In this document: positions 1 to 6,702 of the stretch, in pieces
Layout of the letters: every line of letters begins with the position of its first letter
How positions within the stretch are numbered: the first letter of the stretch is position 1
Assembly: GCF_006385675.1 (NCBI RefSeq)
Contig: NZ_VFRR01000038.1
Coordinates: 1 to 32,614, forward strand
DNA from: Maribrevibacterium harenarium
Lineage (GTDB): Bacteria > Pseudomonadota > Gammaproteobacteria > Pseudomonadales > Marinomonadaceae
Direction: 5' to 3'
Length of the DNA stretch: 32,614 nt
Program-made: the position numbers and the translations under genes
The notes under the pieces: model-generated
The model's database searches: none
Seen by the model: the letters and a program-made list of their open reading frames with translations, nothing else
Told to the model about the DNA's origin: nothing

Positions 1-49
1 GAGAAACCAAACATAATCACCACCATAGCTAGGATGCAGTGACGGTAGA

Positions 50-301
50 TCAGGTTTCAAGTGTTATGAAGGTGTGGTTTGCCGGACGCTTACATTGGTG
101 CTGAATAGATAACTTAGGTGCCACATAGGGTAGACCTTCATCCATATCGGAGTCGGGAGTCACCGGAGTGAAATCTACACCGCCGTTATCAAAGCTTACT
201 TTCGGGTAGCCGGCATCACTGTCCGCATTTTGCGCCATCGCCCCACTGCCGATAAAGACAGTAAGAAACAACAAAACGATAAACGTGGATAACTGCGCCA
301 T
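50..301 (-). CDS. Small secreted protein, unknown function
   Basis: About 83 residues. It begins with a hydrophobic stretch (about residues 5-20) and an Ala-Met-Ala type signal peptidase I site before NADSDAG, so export to the periplasm is likely. The mature part is short, acidic and rich in Pro and Asp, and has no domain I recognise. I chose the ATG at 299-301 because AGAGGGG lies 8 bases upstream; a longer reading from a TTG at 322 has no comparable ribosome-binding site. The gene lies downstream of the lipoprotein pair on the same strand, separated by a strong inverted repeat (391-426), so it is probably its own unit. It could be a rapidly evolving lineage-specific protein. The reading frame is credible; function is unknown. 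Confidence 0.55.
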   Translation of the reverse strand: MAQLSTFIVLLFLTVFIGSGAMAQNADSDAGYPKVSFDNGGVDFTPVTPDSDMDEGLPYVAPKLSIQHQCKRPANHTFITLET

Positions 302-390
302 GGGGACAACCCCTCTCTGCAACCTGCTACAGTTTCAGCTTAGCGCAACTTTTTGATTTAGGACAAGAAAAAATTGGTTTTTATGAAGAA

Positions 391-426
391 GTGCGCGTGG
401 TTTTTAACCATACTAACCACGCGCAC
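391..426 (-). terminator. Inverted repeat, probable terminator of the lipoprotein pair
   Basis: GTGCGCGTGGTT (391-402) pairs perfectly with AACCACGCGCAC (415-426) around a 12-base loop, just beyond the stop of the lipoprotein gene at 442. The T-rich tail in the minus direction is broken (TTCTTCAT), so termination is inferred mainly from stem strength and position. Confidence 0.6.
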
Positions 427-441
427 CCGTAATTTCAGAGG

Positions 442-915
442 TTATTTAGCACTAGCTCTTACAAAAATAGCATTTTCAATTTTATCAAATGCATTTTGGT
501 AAATCTGAGGATCGAGAACTGCCTCATCTTCTTCGTTAGTTTGACCATACATGCTTGATGTTTTATTTGAGTTAACAAAATTCAGTCGAATCTTAGTTGA
601 ACTTCCAATTTCTTCTATAAAAGCAGTCGCCTTAGTTTTGCTAACCGAAGTTTGATTAAGCATAATCTTGGAGAATGTATCACTCTCACTAGCACTCTCT
701 GCTGCGATAAGACCGGTATCTTTACTCGCATTAGTGACTGTATACCCTAAATCTTGAAGTACGGATATGGTACTCGAGAATACTACTGCATACTCATTTT
801 CATATTGTCTTGTTTGCATAGACTGTATTTCTAAAGGCGTCATTTTGACACCCGAACCAGCACATGCTGTTAAAAACAAGAAAAAAGTGAAAGAAAATGA
901 CTTAATTAAATTCAT
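442..915 (-). CDS. Lipoprotein, unknown function (second of a pair)
   Basis: 157 residues with a classic lipoprotein signal: Lys near the N-terminus, a hydrophobic core, and lipobox LTAC with the acceptor Cys at residue 18. The mature part (about residues 28-80) has the pattern MTPLEIQSMQTRQY...VFSSTISVLQDLGYTV...TGLIAAES, which I associate with small outer-membrane lipoproteins of unknown function seen in many proteobacteria; that is recollection, not a search. The start at 915 has AGGACG about 9 bases upstream. It lies 12 bases after the BamE-like lipoprotein gene in the same direction, so the two are probably co-transcribed and may act together at the outer membrane. Base composition is visibly AT-richer than gcvR next door, which may mean transfer or relaxed selection. 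Confidence 0.8.
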   Translation of the reverse strand: MNLIKSFSFTFFLFLTACAGSGVKMTPLEIQSMQTRQYENEYAVVFSSTISVLQDLGYTVTNASKDTGLIAAESASESDTFSKIMLNQTSVSKTKATAFIEEIGSSTKIRLNFVNSNKTSSMYGQTNEEDEAVLDPQIYQNAFDKIENAIFVRASAK

Positions 916-927
916 TATAATTCGTCC

Positions 928-1350
928 TTAAAAATTTGACTCTCTACTAGAATAATCGATAACAACATCGTTACTATCGAACTTGATGATCAAAGTGATC
1001 ATTCTTGAACTATTTTTAAAACCAGCTGTAGAACTACCTCCTCCAAAAATTAGCAAAGTACCAAAAGAATTATTCTGAGAACTTTCTTGAATTTGGGCTT
1101 GTCTTTGGTACGTCCATATTTCGTTACCCTCACCATTCCTAGTGGTTACGTTAGGAGCACCAAAAACTTCGAGAACATCTGACTTAGTCGTCTTTCCCAC
1201 AACAACATTCATCTGCACATTACCTTGAGTAAGCGATGAGTTTGATGTGCTGACTGGCTGGTTGGATGAACATGCAGTAATCGTTGTTAGCGCAAAAATT
1301 ATGCCTAACGAGATACTAAAAGACTTTAATCTCTCCCTTAACATATACAT
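928..1350 (-). CDS. Lipoprotein with BamE/SmpA-like domain
   Basis: 140 residues. The signal peptide ends in lipobox TTAC, giving an acceptor Cys near residue 27. The following region, with VVVGKTTKSDVLEVFGAPN and then EIWTYQ, is the recognisable helix-turn-strand pattern of the SmpA/OmlA (BamE) fold, where a short amphipathic helix precedes 'G.P' and a W-x-Y strand. BamE proper belongs to the outer-membrane protein assembly complex, but many relatives are unrelated lipoproteins; the Gly/Ser-rich insertion (GTLLIFGGGSSTAG, about residues 97-110) argues against true BamE. Start 1350 has GGAG about 8 bases upstream; an in-frame ATG at 1344 is possible. It is first gene of a two-lipoprotein unit with 442-915, and no clear promoter is visible in the 66 bases before it. 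Confidence 0.75.
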   Translation of the reverse strand: MYMLRERLKSFSISLGIIFALTTITACSSNQPVSTSNSSLTQGNVQMNVVVGKTTKSDVLEVFGAPNVTTRNGEGNEIWTYQRQAQIQESSQNNSFGTLLIFGGGSSTAGFKNSSRMITLIIKFDSNDVVIDYSSRESNF

Positions 1351-1416
1351 CCCTTTATCTCCATTAAAATTTTATCCGAAAATAATAACCAAGAATAATG
1401 AAATTTGCCAAGATTT

Positions 1417-1923
1417 TTACTTAACAAAATCCATCATCAAGTCACTGCCGAGTACTTCGATTGCTTTTTCTACTTCATCAAGTGCCACATTATCAGGCAC
1501 GGTGAGCACTAACTCAGCACGAAATAGCATCTCAGAGCTCATCGGAGCTGGTTCGCGGGAGGTTTCTAGCTCTTTCACGTTTACCCCAAGAGCATGTAGC
1601 ACCTGAGCAACCTCTTTGACGATACCTGGCTTGTCATTACCCACGACAGCCAAAGCCACCGTTTTGCCATTGACTACGTGTTCACCCGCCTCTGTAGCAG
1701 TGACCGTTAAACCTGATGTCGTCAGGTTTTGCAGATCAGTAATTAGACTTGCTACCTGATCTTTGGGTACGTCAACGGTAACGATACCAGCAAACTTATC
1801 GGCTAAATGGGATAAGCGACTTTCTAACCAGTTGCCATTGTGCGCCACGATAGTTTGGGAAAGCTTTTCTACCAAACCGGGTTTGTCGTCACCAATTAAT
1901 GTCAGTACCAAATGCTGAGTCAT
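1417..1923 (-). CDS. gcvR: GcvR-like regulator, two ACT domains
   Basis: 168 residues with two ACT domains: residues 1-80 (LVLTLIGDDKPGLVEKLSQ, then the ESRLSHLADKFAGIVTV segment) and 88-168 (VALAVVGNDKPGIVKEVAQVL, then VKELETSREPAP). This tandem is the layout of GcvR, the accessory repressor of the glycine cleavage operon that works by binding GcvA rather than DNA, and of related ACT proteins. Length fits the family. The start has a strong AGGAGG 4-5 bases upstream. No gcvA or gcv genes are in the window, so the target pathway is from family knowledge only. It precedes the lipoprotein genes on the same strand by 66 bases; whether they share a transcript is unclear. Confidence 0.85.
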   Translation of the reverse strand: MTQHLVLTLIGDDKPGLVEKLSQTIVAHNGNWLESRLSHLADKFAGIVTVDVPKDQVASLITDLQNLTTSGLTVTATEAGEHVVNGKTVALAVVGNDKPGIVKEVAQVLHALGVNVKELETSREPAPMSSEMLFRAELVLTVPDNVALDEVEKAIEVLGSDLMMDFVK

Positions 1924-2064
1924 ACTTCCTCCTACTCATGTTGGGTTGTGGTTCATTCTTATCACGATTTAGGTGAATTACCCAACTTTTTAACCTCGAT
2001 CACTGACCTATATGGCAGTTTTCTGGGCTTGGTAAGCTTGCCATTTTGTTCCTTAAAGCGCGCC

Positions 2065-2092
2065 TTGTAGCCGCAAGACCTGACCATACAGT
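2065..2092 (+). promoter_or_regulatory. Possible sigma-70 promoter for the nitroreductase gene
   Basis: TTGTAG (2065-2070) and TACAGT (2087-2092) are separated by 16 bases, about 37 bases before the nitroreductase start. Each hexamer has two mismatches, so this is a plausible but weak call in the 205-base gap between gcvR and the divergent nitroreductase gene. Confidence 0.3.
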
Positions 2093-2128
2093 TAGGCTAT
2101 CTATTAACCGTTTTACTAGGAATGATTC

Positions 2129-2767
2129 ATGTCTAATTTACTAGAGAAATTGAACTGGCGTTACGCCACGAAAAAGATGGATGCCAGCAAAGTGGTACCG
2201 GAAGAAAAGGTCGAACGCATCCTCGAAGCCATTCGCTTAAGCGCCAGTTCCAGTGGTTTGCAGCCATACGAAGTGATTGTGGTGAAAAACAAAGCCTTGC
2301 GTGAACAAATCGTGCCACACGCTTGGAACCAACAACAACTTGTTGATGGCTCCCACTTATTGGTATTCGCCGCTTGGGACAACTACACCGAAGAGCGTAT
2401 TAATCATATGTTTGATTTGGTGAATGAAGAACGCGGCTTCACTAACGAAGGCTGGGAAGCTTACCGTCAAAAACTATTAGCAGCTTACCCACCACGTCCA
2501 GCCCAGGAAAACTTTGAACATGCCGCGCGCCAAGCATATATTGGTCTGGGCACGGCACTAATTGCTGCGGCAGAAGAAGGTGTTGATAGCACCCCGATGG
2601 AAGGTTTTGAGCCGGAAAAAGTAGACGAAATTCTAGGGCTGAAAGAGAAAGGACTTCGTTCCGTCGTCATCCTGCCACTTGGCTACCGGGCTGACGAAGG
2701 GGATTGGCTAGTGAACCTGAAGAAAGTCCGTCGCCCGCAAGAACAATTTATCCAAGTAATAGATTAA
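2129..2767 (+). CDS. Nitroreductase-family NAD(P)H-dependent flavoprotein
   Basis: 212 residues, typical length for the NfsB/FRase-I type nitroreductase family, which are cytoplasmic FMN homodimers reducing nitro groups, quinones or flavins with NAD(P)H. Family features are the N-terminal WRYATKKMD (about residues 10-18), ASSSGLQPYEVIVV (38-51), the central aromatic helix region, and the C-terminal GLRSVVILPLGYRADEGDW, with KVRR near the end. AGGA lies 7 bases before the ATG. It is probably monocistronic: a terminator hairpin follows at 2799-2823 and the next gene converges. The exact substrate cannot be read from sequence; NfsB-like is the closest label. Confidence 0.85.
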   Translation: MSNLLEKLNWRYATKKMDASKVVPEEKVERILEAIRLSASSSGLQPYEVIVVKNKALREQIVPHAWNQQQLVDGSHLLVFAAWDNYTEERINHMFDLVNEERGFTNEGWEAYRQKLLAAYPPRPAQENFEHAARQAYIGLGTALIAAAEEGVDSTPMEGFEPEKVDEILGLKEKGLRSVVILPLGYRADEGDWLVNLKKVRRPQEQFIQVID

Positions 2768-2798
2768 CCCCGCGGCTAAAGCCACGTAGACAATACCA

Positions 2799-2823
2799 AA
2801 ATGGGCGCTGATTGCGCCCATTT
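2799..2823. terminator. Bidirectional rho-independent terminator
   Basis: AAATGGGCGC (2799-2808) pairs perfectly with GCGCCCATTT (2814-2823) around TGATT, with A and T tracts on either side. It lies between the convergent nitroreductase gene and yheV-like gene and can serve both. A smaller hairpin (2770-2786, CGCGGCT/GCCACG type) precedes it. Confidence 0.8.
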
Positions 2824-2850
2824 CTTTACCCGTTCCCAATCAAAACGAGT

Positions 2851-3111
2851 CTAGTGCTTGGTATTCCCCGGATTGGGTACGAAGTTTATCACCGCTGCCT
2901 CTCCTTCTGGAGCCGCTACATGGGGTTGATTGACTCGGGTTGGGATCTCCTGTGGCTGAGCCTGAATCTTGGTAGATTGCTCATCGGTATAGCCACAAGC
3001 GATACACTCGCGATATTGTTTTTCTTCATCGTCATCACGCCAAGCGCGAATTTTATCCATTTCGTTACAACGGGGGCATACTGCCCCAGCGATAAAGCGT
3101 TTGGTGGTCAT
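2851..3111 (-). CDS. yheV: YheV-family zinc-ribbon protein
   Basis: 86 residues. The first 45 carry two CxxC pairs (CPRC about 12-15 and CIAC about 36-39) separated by the acidic AWRDDDEEKQYRE segment, a small treble-clef or ribbon likely to bind zinc. FIAGAVCPRC near the N-terminus followed by Q..RECIACGY is the signature I associate with the YheV family of uncharacterised putative metal-binding proteins. The C-terminal half is low complexity and probably disordered. GAGG sits 8 bases upstream of the ATG. In Pseudomonas relatives this gene sits next to prlC, as it does here on the same strand, but 323 bases of structured repeat intervene, so co-transcription is uncertain. Molecular role unknown. 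Confidence 0.85.
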   Translation of the reverse strand: MTTKRFIAGAVCPRCNEMDKIRAWRDDDEEKQYRECIACGYTDEQSTKIQAQPQEIPTRVNQPHVAAPEGEAAVINFVPNPGNTKH

Positions 3112-3171
3112 TGTAAACCTCGGTTTGTTGTTACAAAGAGACGATCTCTGTTCCAGATTTGCGGGTACGCT

Positions 3172-3267
3172 TTAACTTGGTTCCTTTCCACTCGGGCGTG
3201 GCGCATCCCTGCGCCAAAGCCCTCGCGCCACCATCCTTGGTGGCTGTTTGAAAGGAACACAAGTTAA
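3172..3267. repeat. Long inverted-repeat element 1 with two internal hairpins
   Basis: TTAACTTGGTTCCTTTC (3172-3188) pairs with GAAAGGAACACAAGTTAA (3250-3267) with a single-base bulge, enclosing two perfect hairpins. Hairpin A (3200-3215) is GGCGCA-TCCC-TGCGCC; hairpin B (3228-3243) is CCACCA-TCCT-TGGTGG. Both are closed by CA/TG around a TCCN tetraloop on the plus strand. The whole folds as a multi-branch junction of about 96 bases. It lies in the 323-base gap between yheV-like and prlC genes and has no credible coding content. The shape suggests a dispersed intergenic repeat or a structured RNA; which one is not decidable here. Confidence 0.75.
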
Positions 3268-3306
3268 CGCGAAGCACATACAAAATACATCTGACGGAAT
3301 GAGTTA

Positions 3307-3411
3307 GCTTGAGCGACCTATCACTCATAAGCAGACTCCATGGATGGAGTCGACCGACCGTCTGGGGCAGGGATGCCCCACGGTCGGCGTTGAGTGATAG
3401 GTTGATCAAGC
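3307..3411. repeat. Long inverted-repeat element 2 with two internal hairpins
   Basis: CTTGAGCG-ACCTATCACTCA (left arm within 3307-3327) pairs with 3391-3411 at 19 of 21 positions. Inside are hairpin C (3334-3351, GACTCCA-TGGA-TGGAGTC) and hairpin D (3354-3387, outer stem CCGACCGT/ACGGTCGG, inner GGGGCA-GGGA-TGCCCC). Read on the minus strand their loops are TCCA and TCCC closed by CA/TG, the same apical motif as element 1 but in opposite orientation. It is 39 bases from element 1 and 24 bases from the prlC stop. It might also act as the prlC terminator, though no T tract follows. Confidence 0.75.
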
Positions 3412-3419
3412 CACCAAGC

Positions 3420-3437
3420 ATCACGTATCACGTATCA
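3420..3437. repeat. Short tandem heptamer (ATCACGT x2.5) over the prlC stop
   Basis: ATCACGT occurs at 3420-3426 and 3427-3433, followed by ATCA (3434-3437), whose last three bases are the prlC stop codon. It abuts inverted-repeat element 2. This may be a slippage product or the edge of the repeat insertion. Confidence 0.5.
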
Positions 3438-5465
3438 AGCCGCAATCCCGCTATGCCTTAATAGCGCATCGACGCTGGGCTCACGGCCACGGAAAGCTTC
3501 GAAAAGCTCCGCCGCAGGACGGGAGCCGCCGTTGGCCAGTATGGTATCACGGAAGTGAGCACCGGTTTCTGCATTAAAGATGCCGTCTTCTTCGAATTTC
3601 GAGAAAGCATCTGCAGACAGCACTTCCGCCCATTTATAGCTGTAGTAACCTGCCGCATAACCACCGGCGAAAATATGAGAGAAGCTGTTTTGGAAGCGGT
3701 TAAATGCCGGTGGCGTCGTTACTGCGACACGGCTGCGTACATCGTTTAGCAGCGCCTGAACATCCATATCGGCTTGGTATTCCTGGTGCAAACGGAAGTC
3801 AAATAACGAAAACTCTAGCTGTCGCACCATCTGCATTCCAGACTGGAAGTTTTTCGCCGCCAGTATTTTGTCGAGCAAATCCTGTGGCAACGGCGCGCCA
3901 GTTTCATGGTGGCCCGCAATATGAGCCAAGGCTTCTGGCTCCCAACACCAGTTTTCCATAAATTGGCTTGGCAATTCTACTGCGTCCCACGCCACCCCAT
4001 TGATACCCGACACCACCGACACATCCACTTGAGTAAGCATATGATGCAGGCCATGACCAAATTCATGGAACAAGGTGGTTACTTCGTCATGAGTCAGTAG
4101 GGCTGGCTTATCACCGATTGGGGGCGTGAAGTTACACACTAGGTAAGCGATCGGTAGCTGCAAGCGACCATCTGCTAACCGGCGACGGTTGGTATGGGCA
4201 TCCATCCAAGCACCACCACGCTTGCCTTCTCGGGCATAAGGGTCGAGTAAGAAGCGGGCGATGTCAGTGCCCTCTTTCGAGATAGTGAACAACTGAACAT
4301 CTTGGTGATAGCTATCGAAGTCCCTTTCTTCTCGAATATCGACACCAAATAGTGTTTGCGCCGTATGGAATAGACCGGATAGCACTTTGTTAATCGGGAA
4401 ATAAGGGCGTAGCACTTCTTGGGAAATCGCGTATTTTTGCTCGCGCAATTTCTCCGCATAGTAGCCAATATCCCAAGAGTTTAAGGTTTCTACACCATAT
4501 TCGGCTTTTGCGAATGCTTTCAAATCCGCTAAGTCTTGCTCAGCAGCGGGTTTGGATTTGACCGCTAAATCATTCAAAAAGCCAATGACTTGATCACCAC
4601 TTTCCGCCATTTTGGTGGCTACCGACAGCTCCGCATAGTTGTCGAAGCCAAGGATTTGCGCCATTTCGTGACGCAATGACAAAATCTCTTGAATCAAAGG
4701 GGCGTTATCAAATTTGCCCTCATCACTCAGTTCAGAAGCGCGAGTCGCATAGGCCGTGTACATTTCTTCCCGCAAAGCTTGGTTATCGGCGTAGTTCATA
4801 ACGGGCAGGTAAGACGGTAAGTCCAGCGTAAATAACCAACCTTCTTGCCCCTTTGCTTGGGCCATTTGTTGCGCTTGCGCCAGAGCGGATTCTGGCAAGC
4901 CTGCTAGTTCGGCTTCATCGGTGATTAATTTGCTCCAAGCTCTGGTCGCGTCCAGTACGTTTTCACCAAAGGTGCTACCAAGCTCTGATAAACGGGCACT
5001 GATTTCCCCGTAGCGCTGCTTCGCCTCTCCTTCAAGACCCACACCGGATAGTTCAAAGTCACGGATAGTCTGAGTTAAAGCCTCCGTCTGAGCCACGCTT
5101 AGCTCAGCCGCTGCTGGGCTTGCTGCTAACGCTTTGTAGGCTTCATATAGGGCTTTGTTTTGCCCAAGCTCGGTGTAGTACTCGCTTAGTTTTGGCAAGC
5201 AAGCATTGTAAGCTTCTCGCAGCTCCGGTGTGTTTTGCACCGAATTTAAGTGACTGATTGGCGACCAGAAGTGCCCGAGTCGGTCGTGAATTTCATCTAA
5301 CGGCAACACCAAACTTTCCCATGTGGGCTCGGCATTGCGCGCCACGCAGGCCTCAATATCACGGCGGTTCGCAGCTAAGATTTCTTCAAGTTGGGTGACG
5401 ATCTGCTCTGTCTTAACCGCGGAAAATTGCGGCAACGACGTAGCTTCCCAAACGGATTGGCTCAT
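3435..5465 (-). CDS. prlC: Oligopeptidase A, M3 zinc metallopeptidase
   Basis: 676 residues, the normal length for oligopeptidase A (PrlC), a cytoplasmic M3/thimet-type endopeptidase that degrades short peptides including cleaved signal peptides. The zinc site HEFGHGLHH is plain, with His467, Glu468 and His471; the third ligand is expected in the following helix (VELPSQFMENW, about residues 488-498), where the Glu of QFMENW is the likely ligand. Further family landmarks are GKRGGAWMDAH and the C-terminal FSHIFAGGYAAGYYSYKWAEVLSADAF. The ATG at 5465 is used; GGAT lies about 10 bases upstream. Divergent from the gamma-carbonic anhydrase gene, with the yheV-like gene downstream, an arrangement also found in Pseudomonas. 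Intact, with no sign of damage. Confidence 0.96.
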   Translation of the reverse strand: MSQSVWEATSLPQFSAVKTEQIVTQLEEILAANRRDIEACVARNAEPTWESLVLPLDEIHDRLGHFWSPISHLNSVQNTPELREAYNACLPKLSEYYTELGQNKALYEAYKALAASPAAAELSVAQTEALTQTIRDFELSGVGLEGEAKQRYGEISARLSELGSTFGENVLDATRAWSKLITDEAELAGLPESALAQAQQMAQAKGQEGWLFTLDLPSYLPVMNYADNQALREEMYTAYATRASELSDEGKFDNAPLIQEILSLRHEMAQILGFDNYAELSVATKMAESGDQVIGFLNDLAVKSKPAAEQDLADLKAFAKAEYGVETLNSWDIGYYAEKLREQKYAISQEVLRPYFPINKVLSGLFHTAQTLFGVDIREERDFDSYHQDVQLFTISKEGTDIARFLLDPYAREGKRGGAWMDAHTNRRRLADGRLQLPIAYLVCNFTPPIGDKPALLTHDEVTTLFHEFGHGLHHMLTQVDVSVVSGINGVAWDAVELPSQFMENWCWEPEALAHIAGHHETGAPLPQDLLDKILAAKNFQSGMQMVRQLEFSLFDFRLHQEYQADMDVQALLNDVRSRVAVTTPPAFNRFQNSFSHIFAGGYAAGYYSYKWAEVLSADAFSKFEEDGIFNAETGAHFRDTILANGGSRPAAELFEAFRGREPSVDALLRHSGIAA

Positions 5466-5490
5466 ATCATGTTATCCTTTTTGCTCATAT

Positions 5491-5508
5491 AGCGTGATGC
5501 GTCACGCT
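5491..5508. promoter_or_regulatory. Perfect dyad between divergent prlC and yrdA
   Basis: AGCGTGATGCGTCACGCT is a perfect 7-bp inverted repeat around TGCG, 26 bases upstream of prlC on its strand. A second perfect hairpin, GGCATT-TTC-AATGCC, is at 5551-5565. The first could be an operator for the divergent pair. The GTGA/TCAC half sites are 4 bases apart, not the 6 expected for CRP, so I assign no regulator. Confidence 0.35.
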
Positions 5509-5626
5509 GCTAGTATCGGTATGCTTTCTCTATACAATATGTGGTAATACGGCATTTTCAATGCCATGCCAGCTATTGTGCTAATTGCTTTTATTTATGC
5601 CGCCACACGCTACAGAGGTAAACATT

Positions 5627-6175
5627 ATGGTGATGAAGACATTTCGCGGACACACGCCAAAATTAGGTGAACGAGTATGGGTCGATGATAGTGCCGTGCT
5701 GATCGGTGATGTAGAAATCGGCGATGACAGTTCCGTCTGGCCTCAGGTGTCCATTCGTGGCGATATGCACCGTATTCGTATTGGCGCACGCACCAGTGTG
5801 CAAGACAACTCTTGCCTGCACATCACCCATGCGAGCGACTATAAACCAGAGGGCTTCCCGCTGACCATTGGTGATGATGTAACGATCGGCCATATGTCCA
5901 TGTTACACGGCTGTACCATCGGCAATCGTGTCTTAATCGGTATGAACTCAACCGTGCTTGATGGTGCTGTGATCGAAGATGAAGTCATCCTTGGGGCGGG
6001 ATCATTGGTGCCACCGGGGAAACGCCTTGAATCCGGTTATATGTACATGGGCTCTCCGGCAAAAATGAAACGCGCTCTGACCAAGGAAGAAATCGAGTAC
6101 TTCCAATACGCTGGTTTGAACTACGTGAAGCTAAAAGACGAATATCTCAAAGAAGCGGAGCAGAACCAGGAATGA
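5627..6175 (+). CDS. yrdA: Gamma-carbonic anhydrase family protein (YrdA-like hexapeptide repeat)
   Basis: 182 residues from the ATG at 5627, chosen over a longer reading from 5585 because AGAGG lies 8 bases upstream and homologues begin near this point. Repeated left-handed beta-helix hexapeptides run from about residue 15 to 140 (for example IGDVEIGDDSSVWP, IGARTSVQDNSCLH, LIGMNSTVLDGAVIEDEVILGAGSLV). Three candidate metal-site His are visible in CLHITH and GHMSMLHGC. Family members are trimers that bind zinc or iron; YrdA/PaaY/CaiE-type proteins often show little carbonic anhydrase activity. The C-terminus ends in an amphipathic helix. The stop overlaps the start of the SCO-like gene by ATGA, so the two are translationally coupled. 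Confidence 0.93.
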   Translation: MVMKTFRGHTPKLGERVWVDDSAVLIGDVEIGDDSSVWPQVSIRGDMHRIRIGARTSVQDNSCLHITHASDYKPEGFPLTIGDDVTIGHMSMLHGCTIGNRVLIGMNSTVLDGAVIEDEVILGAGSLVPPGKRLESGYMYMGSPAKMKRALTKEEIEYFQYAGLNYVKLKDEYLKEAEQNQE

Positions 6176-6633
6176 AACGCTTAACCACGCCTTTTTTAGG
6201 TGTTGCTTTACTGGCTGGGGCTGTGTGGGTTGCCATGCAGTCCTACCAGAAAAACTTTGCAGGGCAAGCGCTAAGCCAATTTGATCAGGAACGGCTTGGG
6301 GTGCAGTTGCTGGAATTTCCACGCCAGCTCCCCCCTCTAGGCGAACTTGACGAGGCGAAGTCGCAACAGTGGTTTGCCTTGCAATTAAAGCCAACCGTCT
6401 GCGACGCCCTGTGCCAAGGGGAAATAGCGAAGTTTAGGGACTTGGGTATCGTCATTGCGAGTCCAGGCCAAGCGGTCTATCAGGACTTAGCCGATGTCAC
6501 TCAAGCCGATGGTTATGCCAACCATAGGGACAATGTACTGCTGATCAACCCAGATGGGCGCTTTGCTGGTTCCATCAGCGGGCCCTATGACGCTAGCCGC
6601 CTCGGCGAAATCTTTTCCACCTTAAACAAGTAA
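6172..6633 (+). CDS. SCO1/SenC-like membrane-anchored thioredoxin-fold protein
   Basis: 153 residues. An N-terminal membrane anchor (about residues 5-22) precedes a periplasmic domain. The stretch QLKPTVCDALCQGEIAKF has a CxxxC pair (about Cys77 and Cys81), the copper or thiol motif spacing of SCO proteins. Further on, NHRDNVLLINPDGRFAGSISGPYD matches the SCO pattern in which a metal-ligand His precedes a 'DPDG' strand. The N-terminal GAVWVAMQSYQ...LGVQLLEFPRQLPP also resembles SCO layouts, but the domain is shorter than usual, so I call it SCO-like rather than a proven copper chaperone. It overlaps the gamma-carbonic anhydrase stop by 4 bases. No cytochrome oxidase genes are nearby. Confidence 0.65.
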   Translation: MKRLTTPFLGVALLAGAVWVAMQSYQKNFAGQALSQFDQERLGVQLLEFPRQLPPLGELDEAKSQQWFALQLKPTVCDALCQGEIAKFRDLGIVIASPGQAVYQDLADVTQADGYANHRDNVLLINPDGRFAGSISGPYDASRLGEIFSTLNK

Positions 6634-6652
6634 CCTATCTTTCCTGTAAGAT

Positions 6653-6699
6653 CACCTCAGATACTCCGTCTAACTTTTTTTAGCAGACCATCTGAGGTG
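6653..6699 (+). promoter_or_regulatory. Hairpin sequestering the ribosome-binding site of the ECF sigma gene
   Basis: CACCTCAGAT (6653-6662) pairs perfectly with ATCTGAGGTG (6690-6699). The right arm contains GAGG (6694-6697), the only Shine-Dalgarno candidate for the sigma gene starting at 6703, so the folded leader would hide it. The loop is 27 bases and includes a T7 run. An alternative reading is a terminator for the yrdA-SCO unit, but no T tract follows the stem. Confidence 0.5.
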
Positions 6700-6702
6700 G
6701 CC

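Noticed and set aside
1..26. Possible start of another minus-strand gene (ATG at 24-26)
   Set aside because: Only eight codons lie in the window and no ribosome-binding site is visible upstream, so it cannot be supported.
3131..3424. 97-residue open frame on the minus strand between yheV-like and prlC genes
   Set aside because: It runs through both inverted-repeat elements, has no ribosome-binding site and its composition follows the hairpins; the repeats explain it better than a gene.
5491..5508. CRP-binding site
   Set aside because: Half sites GTGA and TCAC are separated by 4 rather than 6 bases.
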